Numbered from the stretch's first letter, positions 25,724 to 34,741 are shown. The stretch: DNA of 64,000 nt from Taishania sp037189645 (GCA_037189645.1 JBBCIY010000007.1:62001-126000), one strand, 5' to 3'. The notes: generated by a model not told the origin, from the sequence alone. Numbers and translations are program-made.

Positions 25724-26608
25724 ATGAAAGCATATGTATTTCCGGGACAAGGAGCCCAATTTTCAGGAATGGGGAAAGATCTGTATGATCACTCTCCAAA
25801 AGCAAAAGAATTGTTTGAAAAAGCAAATCAGTTATTAGGTTTTGACATCACAAAAATCATGTTCGAAGGAACGGACGAAGAACTGAAGCAGACAAAAGTG
25901 ACTCAGCCAGCCATTTTCCTTCACTCTACCATTCTCGCAGCTGTGCTGGGTGCTGATTTTAAGCCCGACATGGTGGCCGGGCATTCGCTTGGAGAATTAT
26001 CAGCATTGGTGGCAAACGGAACACTGAGCTTTGAGGACGGACTGATGCTGGTCTACAAACGTGCCCTGGCCATGCAGAAAGCATGTGAAGCGGAACCTTC
26101 GACAATGGCTGCGATCCTTGGACTGGAAGATGAAGTAGTGGAACAGATCTGCGCTTCTGTTGACGGGATCGTTGTTGCGGCGAATTACAACTGCCCGGGA
26201 CAATTGGTCATTTCGGGAGCGATCCCCGCAGTAGAAGAAGCGTGCGCCAGACTGACAGAGGCGGGAGCGAAAAGGGCTCTGATTCTGCAAGTGGGAGGAG
26301 CATTTCATTCTCCATTGATGGAACCTGCCCGTGAAGAGCTGGCTGCCGCAATCGAAGCGACTACCTTCAGCACTCCTTCCTGCCCGGTTTACCAGAACGT
26401 AACGGCAACGGGTGTAACGGATCCTGAAGAGATCAAGAAAAACCTGGTTGCCCAGCTGACCGCACCCGTAAAATGGACACAAATCATGCAGCAGATGATC
26501 GCTGACGGTGCAACGGAAGTGATCGAAGTAGGTCCGGGGAAAGTATTGCAGGGGTTGTTCAAAAAAGTGGACAGAGCCTTCCCTGTTTCCAGCGCTGAAC
26601 CAGCATAA
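25724..26608 (+). CDS. fabD: Malonyl-CoA:ACP transacylase FabD
   Basis: A 294-residue enzyme that moves the malonyl group from CoA to acyl carrier protein, the first committed step feeding type II fatty-acid elongation in the cytoplasm. Motifs: FPGQGAQFSGMG at residues 4-15, the active-site Ser in AGHSLGELSAL near 84-94, the Arg in VYKRALAMQKA near 110-120 that binds the malonyl carboxylate, and the catalytic His in GGAFHSPLM near 194-202. Length is typical. Other fab genes are not in the window. It is preceded by its own TAnnTTTG box and followed by a stem-loop before the asparaginase gene. Confidence 0.96.
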   Translation: MKAYVFPGQGAQFSGMGKDLYDHSPKAKELFEKANQLLGFDITKIMFEGTDEELKQTKVTQPAIFLHSTILAAVLGADFKPDMVAGHSLGELSALVANGTLSFEDGLMLVYKRALAMQKACEAEPSTMAAILGLEDEVVEQICASVDGIVVAANYNCPGQLVISGAIPAVEEACARLTEAGAKRALILQVGGAFHSPLMEPAREELAAAIEATTFSTPSCPVYQNVTATGVTDPEEIKKNLVAQLTAPVKWTQIMQQMIADGATEVIEVGPGKVLQGLFKKVDRAFPVSSAEPA

Positions 26609-26624
26609 CAGGAAAAAATAAGCC

Positions 26625-26667
26625 GCCGCAGGTGTACTGCCTTCAACAGTGCATGCACATCTGCGGC
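26625..26667 (+). other. Stem-loop between fabD and the asparaginase gene
   Basis: GCCGCAGGTG (26625-26634) pairs with CATCTGCGGC (26658-26667) with one wobble. An inner stem, ACTG (26636-26639) with CAGT (26647-26650), closes a seven-base loop. There is no T-tract, and the hairpin ends 14 bases before the ATG at 26682, so it may modulate translation or stabilise the mRNA rather than end transcription. Function is inferred. Confidence 0.5.
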
Positions 26668-26681
26668 TAATATTCCCGACC

Positions 26682-27716
26682 ATGAGCGATAACAGACCAA
26701 ATGTATTGATGATCTATACCGGGGGAACGATCGGTATGGTAAACGACCTGCAGACAGGCGAATTGAAAGCATTTGATTTCAACCACATTTATACACACGT
26801 TCCGGAATTGCAGCGTTTGAATGTCCGGCTGACAACTGAAAGCTTCGGGCATCCCATCGACTCTTCCGAGATCAGAATTGAAGACTGGGTACGGATCGGG
26901 GAGATCGTTGTCAAAAATTATGATCAGTACGACGGGTTTGTCATCCTGCACGGCTCGGATACAATGGCATACACAGCATCCGCATTGAGCTTCATGCTGC
27001 AGGGACTCAGGAAACCCGTAATCCTTACCGGTTCCCAGCTGCCGATCGGGACCATTCGTACAGATGGAAAGGAAAACCTCATCACTGCTATAGAAATTGC
27101 AGCGGGCAAAGACAGCGAAGGAAACGCATTGATCCAGGAAGTAGCCGTTTATTTTGAATATTCCCTCTACCGGGGCAACAGGAGCTCCAAAGTCTCTGCC
27201 AACCAGTTTGAGGCCTTCAAATCCCCGAATTTCCCGCGTCTGGCTGTTGCAGGGGTAACCATTGACTACAATTTTGACGACCTTTTCCGTACCAACAGAC
27301 CACAACTGGAATTCCATCCGCATTTCTCCGATGAAGTCGCGCTTCTGAAACTATATCCCGGGATCAACCTTCATTACTACCGGCACTTGTTCCATTACCC
27401 GGATGTGAAAGCACTGGTGCTGGAAACCTATGGTTCGGGAAACGCACCCAGCGATCCGCTGCTTCAGGCATCAATCAGCCGCTTTATTGAACAGGGAGGA
27501 ATTGTGCTGAATGTCACGCAATGCAGCTCAGGAAAGGTAGAGCAGGGGAAATATGAAACAAGCAGCTTCTTCCAGAAAACCGGCGTTGTTTCCGGCAGCG
27601 ATATGACTACCGAAGCGGCATTGACAAAATTAATGTACCTGTTGGGATGCAACCTGCCGGTTTCCGAAATCAGGAAACAACTACCAATCGCCATTGCCGG
27701 GGAACTATCGGTTTAA
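26682..27716 (+). CDS. ansA: Type I L-asparaginase
   Basis: About 344 residues. It hydrolyses L-asparagine to aspartate and ammonia. The N-terminal catalytic Thr lies in MIYTGGTIGMV (about residues 9-19). The second Thr and Asp are in FVILHGSDTMAYTASALSFML (about 87-107), and the Lys region is PVILTGSQLPIGTIRTDGKENL (about 111-132). The length, the missing signal peptide and the TASALSFML pattern fit cytoplasmic type I enzymes. An upstream GTG at 26649 would put translation inside a hairpin; the Met at 26682 is the better start. It lies 73 bases after fabD on the same strand and may be cotranscribed, though the enzymes are unrelated. Confidence 0.92.
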   Translation: MSDNRPNVLMIYTGGTIGMVNDLQTGELKAFDFNHIYTHVPELQRLNVRLTTESFGHPIDSSEIRIEDWVRIGEIVVKNYDQYDGFVILHGSDTMAYTASALSFMLQGLRKPVILTGSQLPIGTIRTDGKENLITAIEIAAGKDSEGNALIQEVAVYFEYSLYRGNRSSKVSANQFEAFKSPNFPRLAVAGVTIDYNFDDLFRTNRPQLEFHPHFSDEVALLKLYPGINLHYYRHLFHYPDVKALVLETYGSGNAPSDPLLQASISRFIEQGGIVLNVTQCSSGKVEQGKYETSSFFQKTGVVSGSDMTTEAALTKLMYLLGCNLPVSEIRKQLPIAIAGELSV

Positions 27717-27840
27717 GAAGTAGCCACCAGCACTTTTTTACCTGTACAAAGCAGCATCACCCTGACAATATGGAATACTCCGGCCATCATTCTACAGGTC
27801 AGCGCTTTCAAATGTTCCATTAAAAAATTAACTTCGCTTT

Positions 27841-30800
27841 ATGAAACCGGTTGAAAAGCACTTGTTGAATGAATGGATCCTGCAGCAAAGCGAATTCAGC
27901 AAAAACGATTTGCTTGTCTCGGCCGATGACAGGAAAACAGCCCGGTTCTCAGAAACGATCCCTTTACAGGATCTTTCAAAAATCATCTCCGTTTCGCAAA
28001 ATTCAATAAAAGAAAGCGGAATAAATCCACTTTGCCGGGCAATCGGTGTATTGAACTGGGAGTGGAACAATCAACCGGTAACAACGCCCATCTGGCTCGT
28101 TCCCTGTTCATTCAAAATTGACAAGGTAAGGGAACACGTTCAGCTCTTCCCCGATGAAGAAGCAGGGTTTCTGAATCCGTTTCTGGCAAAAAAAATAACG
28201 GAAATTTACGGGATAGAACTGACAGCTACCGATCCCGGAACAGTATTCTCCAATTTAAAAGAATCGGGGTTGGAGGACGTTGATCCGGAGGTTTCCGTCG
28301 TCGGGAATTTTCATCACCACCGCTATACGCTACTGAAAGAATTGGAGGAATTAGCGGAAGGGAAAGAATTTTCACCCTGCTTACAACAGTTCTTGTCCGG
28401 AGAACGATCGGGCGAGCACACCCTTCAATTAGCTGATGAATCATTATTGCCCTACGATACCGACCACCGCTCGGTCTTTCACCTGTTCAGCAAAGAAAAT
28501 TGTGTCGTTCAGGGGCCTCCCGGAACCGGGAAATCGCAATTATTAACCAATATCATCGGGAAATTACTGACAGGAGGACATTCAACCGTGTTTATTTCCG
28601 AAAAAAGGGCCGCCCTGGAAGTCATCCGAAAACGGCTTTCATCCTGCAGCCTGGAACAGCTGTCTGTTATTGCTACCGATGACCTGCCTGTGCGGGACTT
28701 CATCACAGACCTGAAAAGAACATGGGAATTCCTGGATGAATACCAGCTGCCAAAGCAAAACGAATACTCCACACGCAAAGAGCTGGAAAACAACCTGCAA
28801 TTCATGCTGGACATCCTCAACCAGCCGGAATTGATCGGAGGTGTTTCTTTTTCCACCTTCCATCAATTACTGACTGAAGCCGCAGCAGATAGGCCGGGAA
28901 AAGAGAATGCCTCAACTGAAAGCTTTCACTTCCTCTCCAATCCTCCGTCGCTGAATGAGTATGAAAAAACATGCTCGCTGGTAAAAAAGATGTATGACGG
29001 AAACCTGGCGAAAAGCTGTGCCATTATTCCTTCATCCGTTCTGCAGAAAGGCAGCCTGGCAGAACTGGCAAAAGCAGTTGAAGATACGAAAGAGCATGTT
29101 GTTCAACTGGAAAAGATGCTTCCCGGTCTATCCCAGGACAGCATTGAGCAATTGCAATACCAAAGCGTGGTATATCAATTGTTCCAGAACGAACTGGCAA
29201 AAAAATATGCTTCCATCATCGTGCCGGGGTCCAAAGAGCAGAAAAAATTCCTGAAACTCCACAAAGAATACACCCAGCTTCAAAAGCAGGTAGAAGGTGT
29301 TTCCGGGATTTTAACCGACTGGAAGATCATTCCTTCGGAGCTGGAGCTGGAATACCTCGGGCAATTAACGGAAAAAAATGGTTTCTTCCGGAAATTAAAG
29401 CTGAAGAAACGATGGTCGGCTGTCAGTCATTTACCGGTTTCGGCTGCTCAGCGATCCATCGGTCAATTGAACAATTACCAGGCTTTAAAGCGGCAATTAC
29501 TTTCGATTGAAGAAAAATTAACCCGGCTCGGTATCTCCGATTTTTCCGAAACGGATCTCCTGAAATCCAGCCTGCATTTGTTCTCCAAAGAAAAATGGGA
29601 TACGTACAACGATCTGACAACTGAAAAGCGGAAATTACTCAGTGAAAGCGACCGGAAAATCACGATCCTGAAAGAAAACCTGCGTAGTTGTTACCGGCTG
29701 GATAAACACCTTCCCGTTTCCGGGCAACTGGATAAGCTACTTGCCCATTTACCGGAATTGATGATCCTGGAAAAGGAATTAACACACCTCAGCCAGCAGA
29801 TCCTGGATGCCATTTCCGCAAGCGATTCCTTCGAAAGTTATTGCAAAAACATTCTTGGGACCCACCAGGCCGTTTTCCGGTCCCACTACCCTGCTCTTTC
29901 CACTTTTGAACCGCATTACCTGAAAGAAAAAGTGGAGGCGGTTCTCACCGGGGAACAAAAAGAAAACCGGCTGGCGGCAGGGAAGATTCTTTTCCGGGCA
30001 AAGAAAAAATTCGAAGCATACAACCAATTGCTGAATACCCCGGCAGCAAAGCTGACAACAGAACAAAAAGAGCTCCGGCAACAGCTCAAAAAAGGAAAAT
30101 CCATCCTTGTAAAAGAATTCTCCAAAACAAGGCAGCACCCCGCTTTACGGGAATTAATGAAGTCAGAGGCCCGGATATGGATACGCCTGTTAAAACCTGT
30201 ATGGCTGACCAATCCCGTACAGTTGGCAAAAACGTTCCCGTTGGAGCAAGGGATATTTGATGCCTGCATTATGGATGAAGCCAGCCAGATGGCAGCGCAA
30301 AACGGAACCGGAGCATTGCAGCGGAGCAATCGTGCGATTATCGCAGGAGATGACCAGCAGATGCCTCCAACCTCTTATTTCCGGGCAGGAGCGAAGGAAA
30401 TAACAAGTGTCCTGCAACACGCAGCCTTTTACCTCCCGAAAGTCATCCTGACGCATCATTACAGGAGCAGGCACGCACCGTTGATTGCTTTCTCCAATCG
30501 CTATTTTTACAACGACAAGCTGGTGGTCTATCCATCCTTTCCTATTGACCACAATTGCATTACCCGTCATTTCTGCGCCAACGCAAGCTACATTGACCGG
30601 AAAAACAAACAGGAAGCAGCACGTGTGGCAGAGGTCATCCGGAAACGCCTGGCAACCGGGAAAACGATCGGGGTCGTCGCTTTTTCACAAGAACAGGCGG
30701 ATGCCATTCAAAAAGCGCTTCCCTCGGAGCTATTGGACAAAATCCAGCACCGCATTGAACAGGATACGTTGTTTCTTAAACCACTTGAAAAAGTACAGGG

Positions 30801-31200
30801 AGATGAATGTGAGCACCTCATCATCAGCCTGGGTTATGCACCTGATGAAGATGAGAATTTCCACCTGCGGTTCGGGCCGCTCAATACCGAATCGGGGAGA
30901 AACCGCCTGAATGTATTGTTTTCACGCGCATCCGAAACCATTGATTTTGTCTGCTCCATTGAATCAACAGCTTTGCAGTGGAGTGAAAACGAATCGATCC
31001 AGTTGCTCCGCAAATGGCTCCGCAGCATGGAACAGGCACAGGAGTACCAGGCAATCACTTTCCCCCTCGGATTGAACCCGGTTGTTGACATTCACCGGCT
31101 GATCTTTAAAGACAGCTACACAAGCCTGCCGGATGCACTGGAATTCCTGACAACTTACTCCGTATTGTCTCAACGGGGGTGGACGATCGACTTTGAATAA
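27841..31200 (+). CDS. Large superfamily 1 (UPF1/DNA2-like) helicase, AAA domain protein
   Basis: A 1119-residue helicase. Walker A is VQGPPGTGKSQLLTNI near residues 222-237; Walker B is DACIMDEASQM near 806-816; further motifs are AGDDQQMPPTS (III), LTHHYRSRH (IV), VVAFSQEQ, and VQGDECEHLIISLGY with NRLNVLFSRA (V/VI) near 984-1035. Between Walker A and B lies a 550-residue helical insert rich in Glu/Lys/Leu (probable coiled coil). The N-terminal 220 residues resemble the leader of DUF4011-type helicases. Those relatives often carry a C-terminal nuclease; here the protein ends about 80 residues after motif VI without one. The substrate (DNA or RNA) and role are unknown. It has no obvious partner gene and stands alone. 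Confidence 0.85.
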   Translation: MKPVEKHLLNEWILQQSEFSKNDLLVSADDRKTARFSETIPLQDLSKIISVSQNSIKESGINPLCRAIGVLNWEWNNQPVTTPIWLVPCSFKIDKVREHVQLFPDEEAGFLNPFLAKKITEIYGIELTATDPGTVFSNLKESGLEDVDPEVSVVGNFHHHRYTLLKELEELAEGKEFSPCLQQFLSGERSGEHTLQLADESLLPYDTDHRSVFHLFSKENCVVQGPPGTGKSQLLTNIIGKLLTGGHSTVFISEKRAALEVIRKRLSSCSLEQLSVIATDDLPVRDFITDLKRTWEFLDEYQLPKQNEYSTRKELENNLQFMLDILNQPELIGGVSFSTFHQLLTEAAADRPGKENASTESFHFLSNPPSLNEYEKTCSLVKKMYDGNLAKSCAIIPSSVLQKGSLAELAKAVEDTKEHVVQLEKMLPGLSQDSIEQLQYQSVVYQLFQNELAKKYASIIVPGSKEQKKFLKLHKEYTQLQKQVEGVSGILTDWKIIPSELELEYLGQLTEKNGFFRKLKLKKRWSAVSHLPVSAAQRSIGQLNNYQALKRQLLSIEEKLTRLGISDFSETDLLKSSLHLFSKEKWDTYNDLTTEKRKLLSESDRKITILKENLRSCYRLDKHLPVSGQLDKLLAHLPELMILEKELTHLSQQILDAISASDSFESYCKNILGTHQAVFRSHYPALSTFEPHYLKEKVEAVLTGEQKENRLAAGKILFRAKKKFEAYNQLLNTPAAKLTTEQKELRQQLKKGKSILVKEFSKTRQHPALRELMKSEARIWIRLLKPVWLTNPVQLAKTFPLEQGIFDACIMDEASQMAAQNGTGALQRSNRAIIAGDDQQMPPTSYFRAGAKEITSVLQHAAFYLPKVILTHHYRSRHAPLIAFSNRYFYNDKLVVYPSFPIDHNCITRHFCANASYIDRKNKQEAARVAEVIRKRLATGKTIGVVAFSQEQADAIQKALPSELLDKIQHRIEQDTLFLKPLEKVQGDECEHLIISLGYAPDEDENFHLRFGPLNTESGRNRLNVLFSRASETIDFVCSIESTALQWSENESIQLLRKWLRSMEQAQEYQAITFPLGLNPVVDIHRLIFKDSYTSLPDALEFLTTYSVLSQRGWTIDFE

Positions 31201-31256
31201 CCGACCTGCCCGGACAATTTGTTCCGGAACGTACTTTTCTCTTTGCGTAAGTTTTC

Positions 31257-31264
31257 TAATTTTG
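31257..31264 (+). promoter_or_regulatory. TAnnTTTG -7 box upstream of the dicarboxylate symporter
   Basis: TAATTTTG, a full consensus match, 21 bases before the ATG at 31286. No -33 element at a normal distance is evident. Confidence 0.45.
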
Positions 31265-31285
31265 TAATACCATAGCACCTCTCTT

Positions 31286-32608
31286 ATGCAAGCACACAAA
31301 GACGAAAAACTCAACCCGATAAAAGATTTATACAGCTACATCCAGAATCTTGTTCAGCGAAAACTGTGGTTAAGGGTCCTGATCGCCATTTTTCTCGGAA
31401 TCGGTCTCGGTTCCTACCTGGCAACCACTCCATCCTGGTTAACGGAAGATCAGAAAACAGGATTGATCAACTGGATCGCATTGCCGGGCAACCTTTTCAT
31501 CCGCATTGTACAGATGATCATGGTTCCGCTGATGTTCAGCTCTGTTATCCAGGGGATCGCCGGAGGAAATAACAAGGACTACCTGCTCAAATCGGGAGGA
31601 AAAGTCCTGCTTTATTTCGGTTTTACGTCAGTTGTGACATTGATCCTTGCCGTAGGGATTGCAGGAGTTCTAAACCCGGGCGATTATATGAATATTGCGG
31701 TTGAGGAACAGGTCACACAGGTGGCTTCCACCGGGAAATCCATCGTCAGCTTTTCCAACCTGCCGGAAATCCTGACCAACCTGATTCCGGACAATCCCCT
31801 GAAATCACTGGTTGCAGGAGATATGCTGAGCATTGTTGTATTTGCGCTGATCGTCGGGGTTTCATTGGTTAATTTACCTGAGGAAACATCATTGCCGCTG
31901 CTGAAAGTTCTGTACTCCGTGCAGGAAGTTACAATGGCCATTACGAAGTGGACCATGAAGATCGCTCCGCTTGCAGTGTTCGGTTTGATGGTCCAGGTCA
32001 CCTCACAGGTCGGAATAGAAACAATCTTCGGGCTTTCCATGTTCATTGTGACCGTATTGTCGGGACTGATGCTGACCGTTCTGTTCTATTTTGCATTATT
32101 GCGATTTTACGCGGGAGTGAGTATCCGGAAATTCATGGCTGACGCAAAAGACGCTTTGCTGCTCGGTTTCTCCATCGCCAGCTCCGCGGCCGTAATGCCG
32201 CTGACACTAAAAACCGCCGAAGAAAAAATGAAGATCAATCCTTCTGTGAGCCGTTTTGTGATTCCGATCGGAGTTTCGCTTAACATGGACGGAACGGCAG
32301 TGTTCCAGGCCATCGCGACGCTGTTCCTGGCGCAGGTTTACGGGTTGGAACTAGACGCAATGAGCATCACCGTTGTCATTGTCACTACCATTATGGCGTC
32401 TATCGGTACACCATCCGCTCCGGGAGCAGGTGTGATCGTACTCGGAAGTGTGTTATCATCCATCGGGATCCCGGTAACAGCAATTGCTTTGATCATCGGA
32501 GTTGACCGCCTGCTGGGAATGTTCCGCACGGCCGTCAATGTGATGGGAGACCTTGTCGCTTGCCAGGTTTTCAATAAAATGGAACTGCGAAAGAATAATG
32601 AAGAATGA
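31286..32608 (+). CDS. Dicarboxylate/amino acid:cation symporter (DAACS family)
   Basis: A 440-residue inner-membrane transporter of the GltP/DctA type that takes up glutamate, aspartate or C4-dicarboxylates with Na+ or H+. It has about eight membrane helices and the two re-entrant loops. Signatures are the serine-rich SIASSAAVMPLTLKTAEE (HP1, near residues 295-312), NMDGTAVFQAIATLFLAQ (TM7, near 333-350), and the HP2 segment MASIGTPSAPGAGVIVL (near 371-387). Length is typical. It appears to be monocistronic; the exact substrate cannot be assigned from sequence. Confidence 0.93.
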   Translation: MQAHKDEKLNPIKDLYSYIQNLVQRKLWLRVLIAIFLGIGLGSYLATTPSWLTEDQKTGLINWIALPGNLFIRIVQMIMVPLMFSSVIQGIAGGNNKDYLLKSGGKVLLYFGFTSVVTLILAVGIAGVLNPGDYMNIAVEEQVTQVASTGKSIVSFSNLPEILTNLIPDNPLKSLVAGDMLSIVVFALIVGVSLVNLPEETSLPLLKVLYSVQEVTMAITKWTMKIAPLAVFGLMVQVTSQVGIETIFGLSMFIVTVLSGLMLTVLFYFALLRFYAGVSIRKFMADAKDALLLGFSIASSAAVMPLTLKTAEEKMKINPSVSRFVIPIGVSLNMDGTAVFQAIATLFLAQVYGLELDAMSITVVIVTTIMASIGTPSAPGAGVIVLGSVLSSIGIPVTAIALIIGVDRLLGMFRTAVNVMGDLVACQVFNKMELRKNNEE

Positions 32609-32661
32609 GATGACTGAAAATTGACAACGGGTAATTTGACAATTATTTAATTGTACATTCC

Positions 32662-33324
32662 CTAAAATCCCCTTTTCAGCTGCATCAGGATCTTAAATGC
32701 TTTATCCACATCATCCTGTGCTACAATAATGGTGAATTCGTTTGCTGTTGAAATGACTTCAATGATGTTGATCCCTTCCCAGGCTAATTGCTTCAGAATG
32801 TAATAATAAATCCCGTAAATTTCTGTGTTGATGTGGGGCAGCTTCACCGTTACGGAAGCCAGGTTCTGAGTCGAAGCGATCAGTTTTTCGTTTTGAAACA
32901 AACGTTCGATCGTCTCCTTGTGCTTATCTCCCGTAATGATGGTCGTTTCCGTCACTCCTTTGCACAAGGCGAAGAACCCATCTGATTCAGAGTTCAGTAA
33001 ACGGATCAGCTCCGCTTGTTTCAGTCCCAGCGAATCGGAGTTCTGGTACGTAAAATCCGACAAATTGCTTCTTACAAGAAAGTCTCCCAGCTCGCCTAAA
33101 ACATTTTTAATTTTAACGTTCAGCTTGTGGTAAAGTCCGGGTGACATCCGCTTGATTGCCATGACAATAGCACCCTCTTTTACTTCTTTACCTGTAATTT
33201 CTTCGATTTCAGGCTGGATTTTTCTTGCCAATGCTGACACATTGATCAATCCTTCTGTCATTGATTCCCGTAAGAACGGACTTCTGTTAATAATGTCTTC
33301 TGTTAGTTTTCCTATCGATTCCAT
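32662..33324 (-). CDS. ACT-domain regulatory protein (aspartokinase-like ACT, no kinase)
   Basis: A 220-residue conserved protein. The N-terminal 75 residues are helical with a winged-helix-like pattern (LINVSALARKIQPEIEEITGKEVKEGAIVMAIKR), and the C-terminal part contains ACT-like folds (ASVTVKLPHINTEIYGIYYYILKQLAWEGINIIEVIST near residues 155-192). ACT domains bind amino acids and tune enzymes or regulators. No kinase or dehydrogenase domain is present, so automated aspartate kinase labels would be wrong. A ligand-sensing regulator is plausible, but no target is visible. A TAnnTTTG box precedes it at 33350-33357. Confidence 0.65.
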   Translation of the reverse strand: MESIGKLTEDIINRSPFLRESMTEGLINVSALARKIQPEIEEITGKEVKEGAIVMAIKRMSPGLYHKLNVKIKNVLGELGDFLVRSNLSDFTYQNSDSLGLKQAELIRLLNSESDGFFALCKGVTETTIITGDKHKETIERLFQNEKLIASTQNLASVTVKLPHINTEIYGIYYYILKQLAWEGINIIEVISTANEFTIIVAQDDVDKAFKILMQLKRGF

Positions 33325-33349
33325 AGCTTTTTCATAGTTTTGAGCGATG

Positions 33350-33357
33350 CAAATCTA
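33350..33357 (-). promoter_or_regulatory. TAnnTTTG -7 box upstream of the ACT-domain gene
   Basis: TAGATTTG on the minus strand matches the Bacteroidota -7 consensus, 25 bases before the ATG at 33324. No convincing -33 element. Confidence 0.45.
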
Positions 33358-33460
33358 ACAATTTTATCAAAATAATAACATACTGTTTAATTATTGTTAC
33401 TAATACTAAACGTTTTACCTATAACCAGAAGAGCAATGCCAGGCCCCGTACGGCGGGGAA

Positions 33461-34057
33461 TCACCCGGCAAAAAGGAAAGTAATATTGGAAGAAAATAAT
33501 TTTACGGCGATTGCCAGCAGGATGATTCCAAATACTTTTTTAACAATTGCAATACCTCCTTTTCCTAACAGCTGCTCTATTTTTTTAGTCAGGCGGAGAA
33601 CCACATAAATAATGATCACATTGATGATGATCGCCATTACGATATTCACTTCGGAGAATTCCGCTTTCAGAGAGACAATGGAGGTCATTGTACCTGCCCC
33701 GGCAATGATCGGGAACGCCAGCGGGATAATACTCGCCACCTTTCCCGTCACTTCGTCCCTGAAAAGGTGCCATCCCATGATCATTTCCAGCGCCAGTGCA
33801 AAAATGATCAATGAACCCGCAACGGCAAATGAACGGATATCCACTCCGAAAATATTGAGAATGGATTCTCCCAGAATCAAAAAACCGACCATGATTCCCA
33901 GTGATACCAGGCTTGTTCTAAGCGGGCTGATATCTCCCGATTTTTCTTTGATCTTAATGATCAGCGGAACAGAACCGATGATATCAATTACGGCAAACAA
34001 CACCATTGTTGCTTTTAGGACCTGGGACCAGCTGAACGGACTAAAAAACTCTGTCAT
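33461..34057 (-). CDS. MarC-family integral membrane protein
   Basis: A 198-residue inner-membrane protein with six predicted helices and the MarC family pattern (VIDIIGSVPLIIKIKEKSGD near residues 22-41, ALEMIMGWHLF near 90-100, FPIIAGAGTMTSIVSL near 114-129). MarC proteins were once thought to be antibiotic exporters; their transport substrate is not established. The start overlaps the purN stop by ATGA (34054-34057), so it is translationally coupled to purN and depends on purN transcription. The pairing of the two may be incidental. Confidence 0.9.
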   Translation of the reverse strand: MTEFFSPFSWSQVLKATMVLFAVIDIIGSVPLIIKIKEKSGDISPLRTSLVSLGIMVGFLILGESILNIFGVDIRSFAVAGSLIIFALALEMIMGWHLFRDEVTGKVASIIPLAFPIIAGAGTMTSIVSLKAEFSEVNIVMAIIINVIIIYVVLRLTKKIEQLLGKGGIAIVKKVFGIILLAIAVKLFSSNITFLFAG

Positions 34058-34626
34058 ATTAAAATGGTATTCTTAATTACGGCAGGGAAATTCGCATGCT
34101 CCAGCTGATGGATCTTCTGCTGAAGCGACTCCAGCGTTTCATCCGGAGACACTTCACAACGGAACTGTGCAATGATTTCACCTTTATCAAACTCTGAATT
34201 TACAAAATGTATCGTAATTCCGGATTCTTTTTCCTTATTTTCCAGCACCGCTTTATGCACATTCGCTCCGTACATGCCTTTTCCACCGTATTCGGGAAGC
34301 AGCGCCGGATGGATGTTAATAATACGGTCCGGGTAAAGCGCGATGAGCTGTTCCGGTACTTTGCGGAGAAAACCGGCCAGAATGATGTAATCGATCTTAT
34401 TCGAAGTACACAAACTGATTATCTTTTCCGCATCTTCCACCTCCTGGTTGGAAACAACAACCACATCAACTCCCTCCTCTTTCGCCGAAGAAACAATTTT
34501 AGCGTCCTGTTTGTTCGATAACACAAAACCGATCTTCACCTCCTCCGAATCTTTAAAAAACCGGATGATGTTCAAAGCGTTACTGCCTGTTCCTGAGGCA
34601 AAAATGGCCAACCGTTTACATTTCAT
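34054..34626 (-). CDS. purN: Phosphoribosylglycinamide formyltransferase PurN
   Basis: A 190-residue enzyme of de novo purine synthesis that formylates glycinamide ribonucleotide with 10-formyl-tetrahydrofolate. It starts with MKCKRLAIFASGTGSNALNI, the standard PurN N-terminus with the phosphate-binding GTGSN loop. The catalytic region IINIHPALLPEYGGKGMYG near residues 102-120 has the Asn-His pair, and FDKGEIIAQ near 146-154 supplies the Asp. The usual length is kept. Its TACTTTTG box ends four bases before the ATG, so the transcript is probably leaderless. It heads a two-gene operon with marC. Confidence 0.95.
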   Translation of the reverse strand: MKCKRLAIFASGTGSNALNIIRFFKDSEEVKIGFVLSNKQDAKIVSSAKEEGVDVVVVSNQEVEDAEKIISLCTSNKIDYIILAGFLRKVPEQLIALYPDRIINIHPALLPEYGGKGMYGANVHKAVLENKEKESGITIHFVNSEFDKGEIIAQFRCEVSPDETLESLQQKIHQLEHANFPAVIKNTILI

Positions 34627-34630
34627 GGCG

Positions 34631-34638
34631 CAAAAGTA
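34631..34638 (-). promoter_or_regulatory. TAnnTTTG -7 box abutting the purN start
   Basis: TACTTTTG on the minus strand is a full consensus match with only four bases before the purN ATG. Since the PurN N-terminus is well defined, transcription would start at or next to the ATG. Confidence 0.55.
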
Positions 34639-34741
34639 GGAAAAGAAAAATGTTTCGGTCTACAGATTAAACAAACTTTAACGTTTTTATTCTGTAAACT
34701 ATGTAAAAAAATAGCTATCTTGCGACACTTTAAATTAGAAA

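Noticed and set aside
26649..26681. Upstream GTG start for asparaginase
   Set aside because: It falls in the hairpin and adds eleven residues not seen in type I enzymes; the ATG at 26682 gives the normal N-terminus.
26000..26683. Minus-strand frame of 227 codons opposite fabD
   Set aside because: It lies opposite the well-supported fabD; product has no motif and codon pattern is that of an antisense shadow.
27717..27840. Possible small gene between the asparaginase and helicase genes
   Set aside because: No frame with a plausible start and no hairpin or consensus promoter; I see nothing there.
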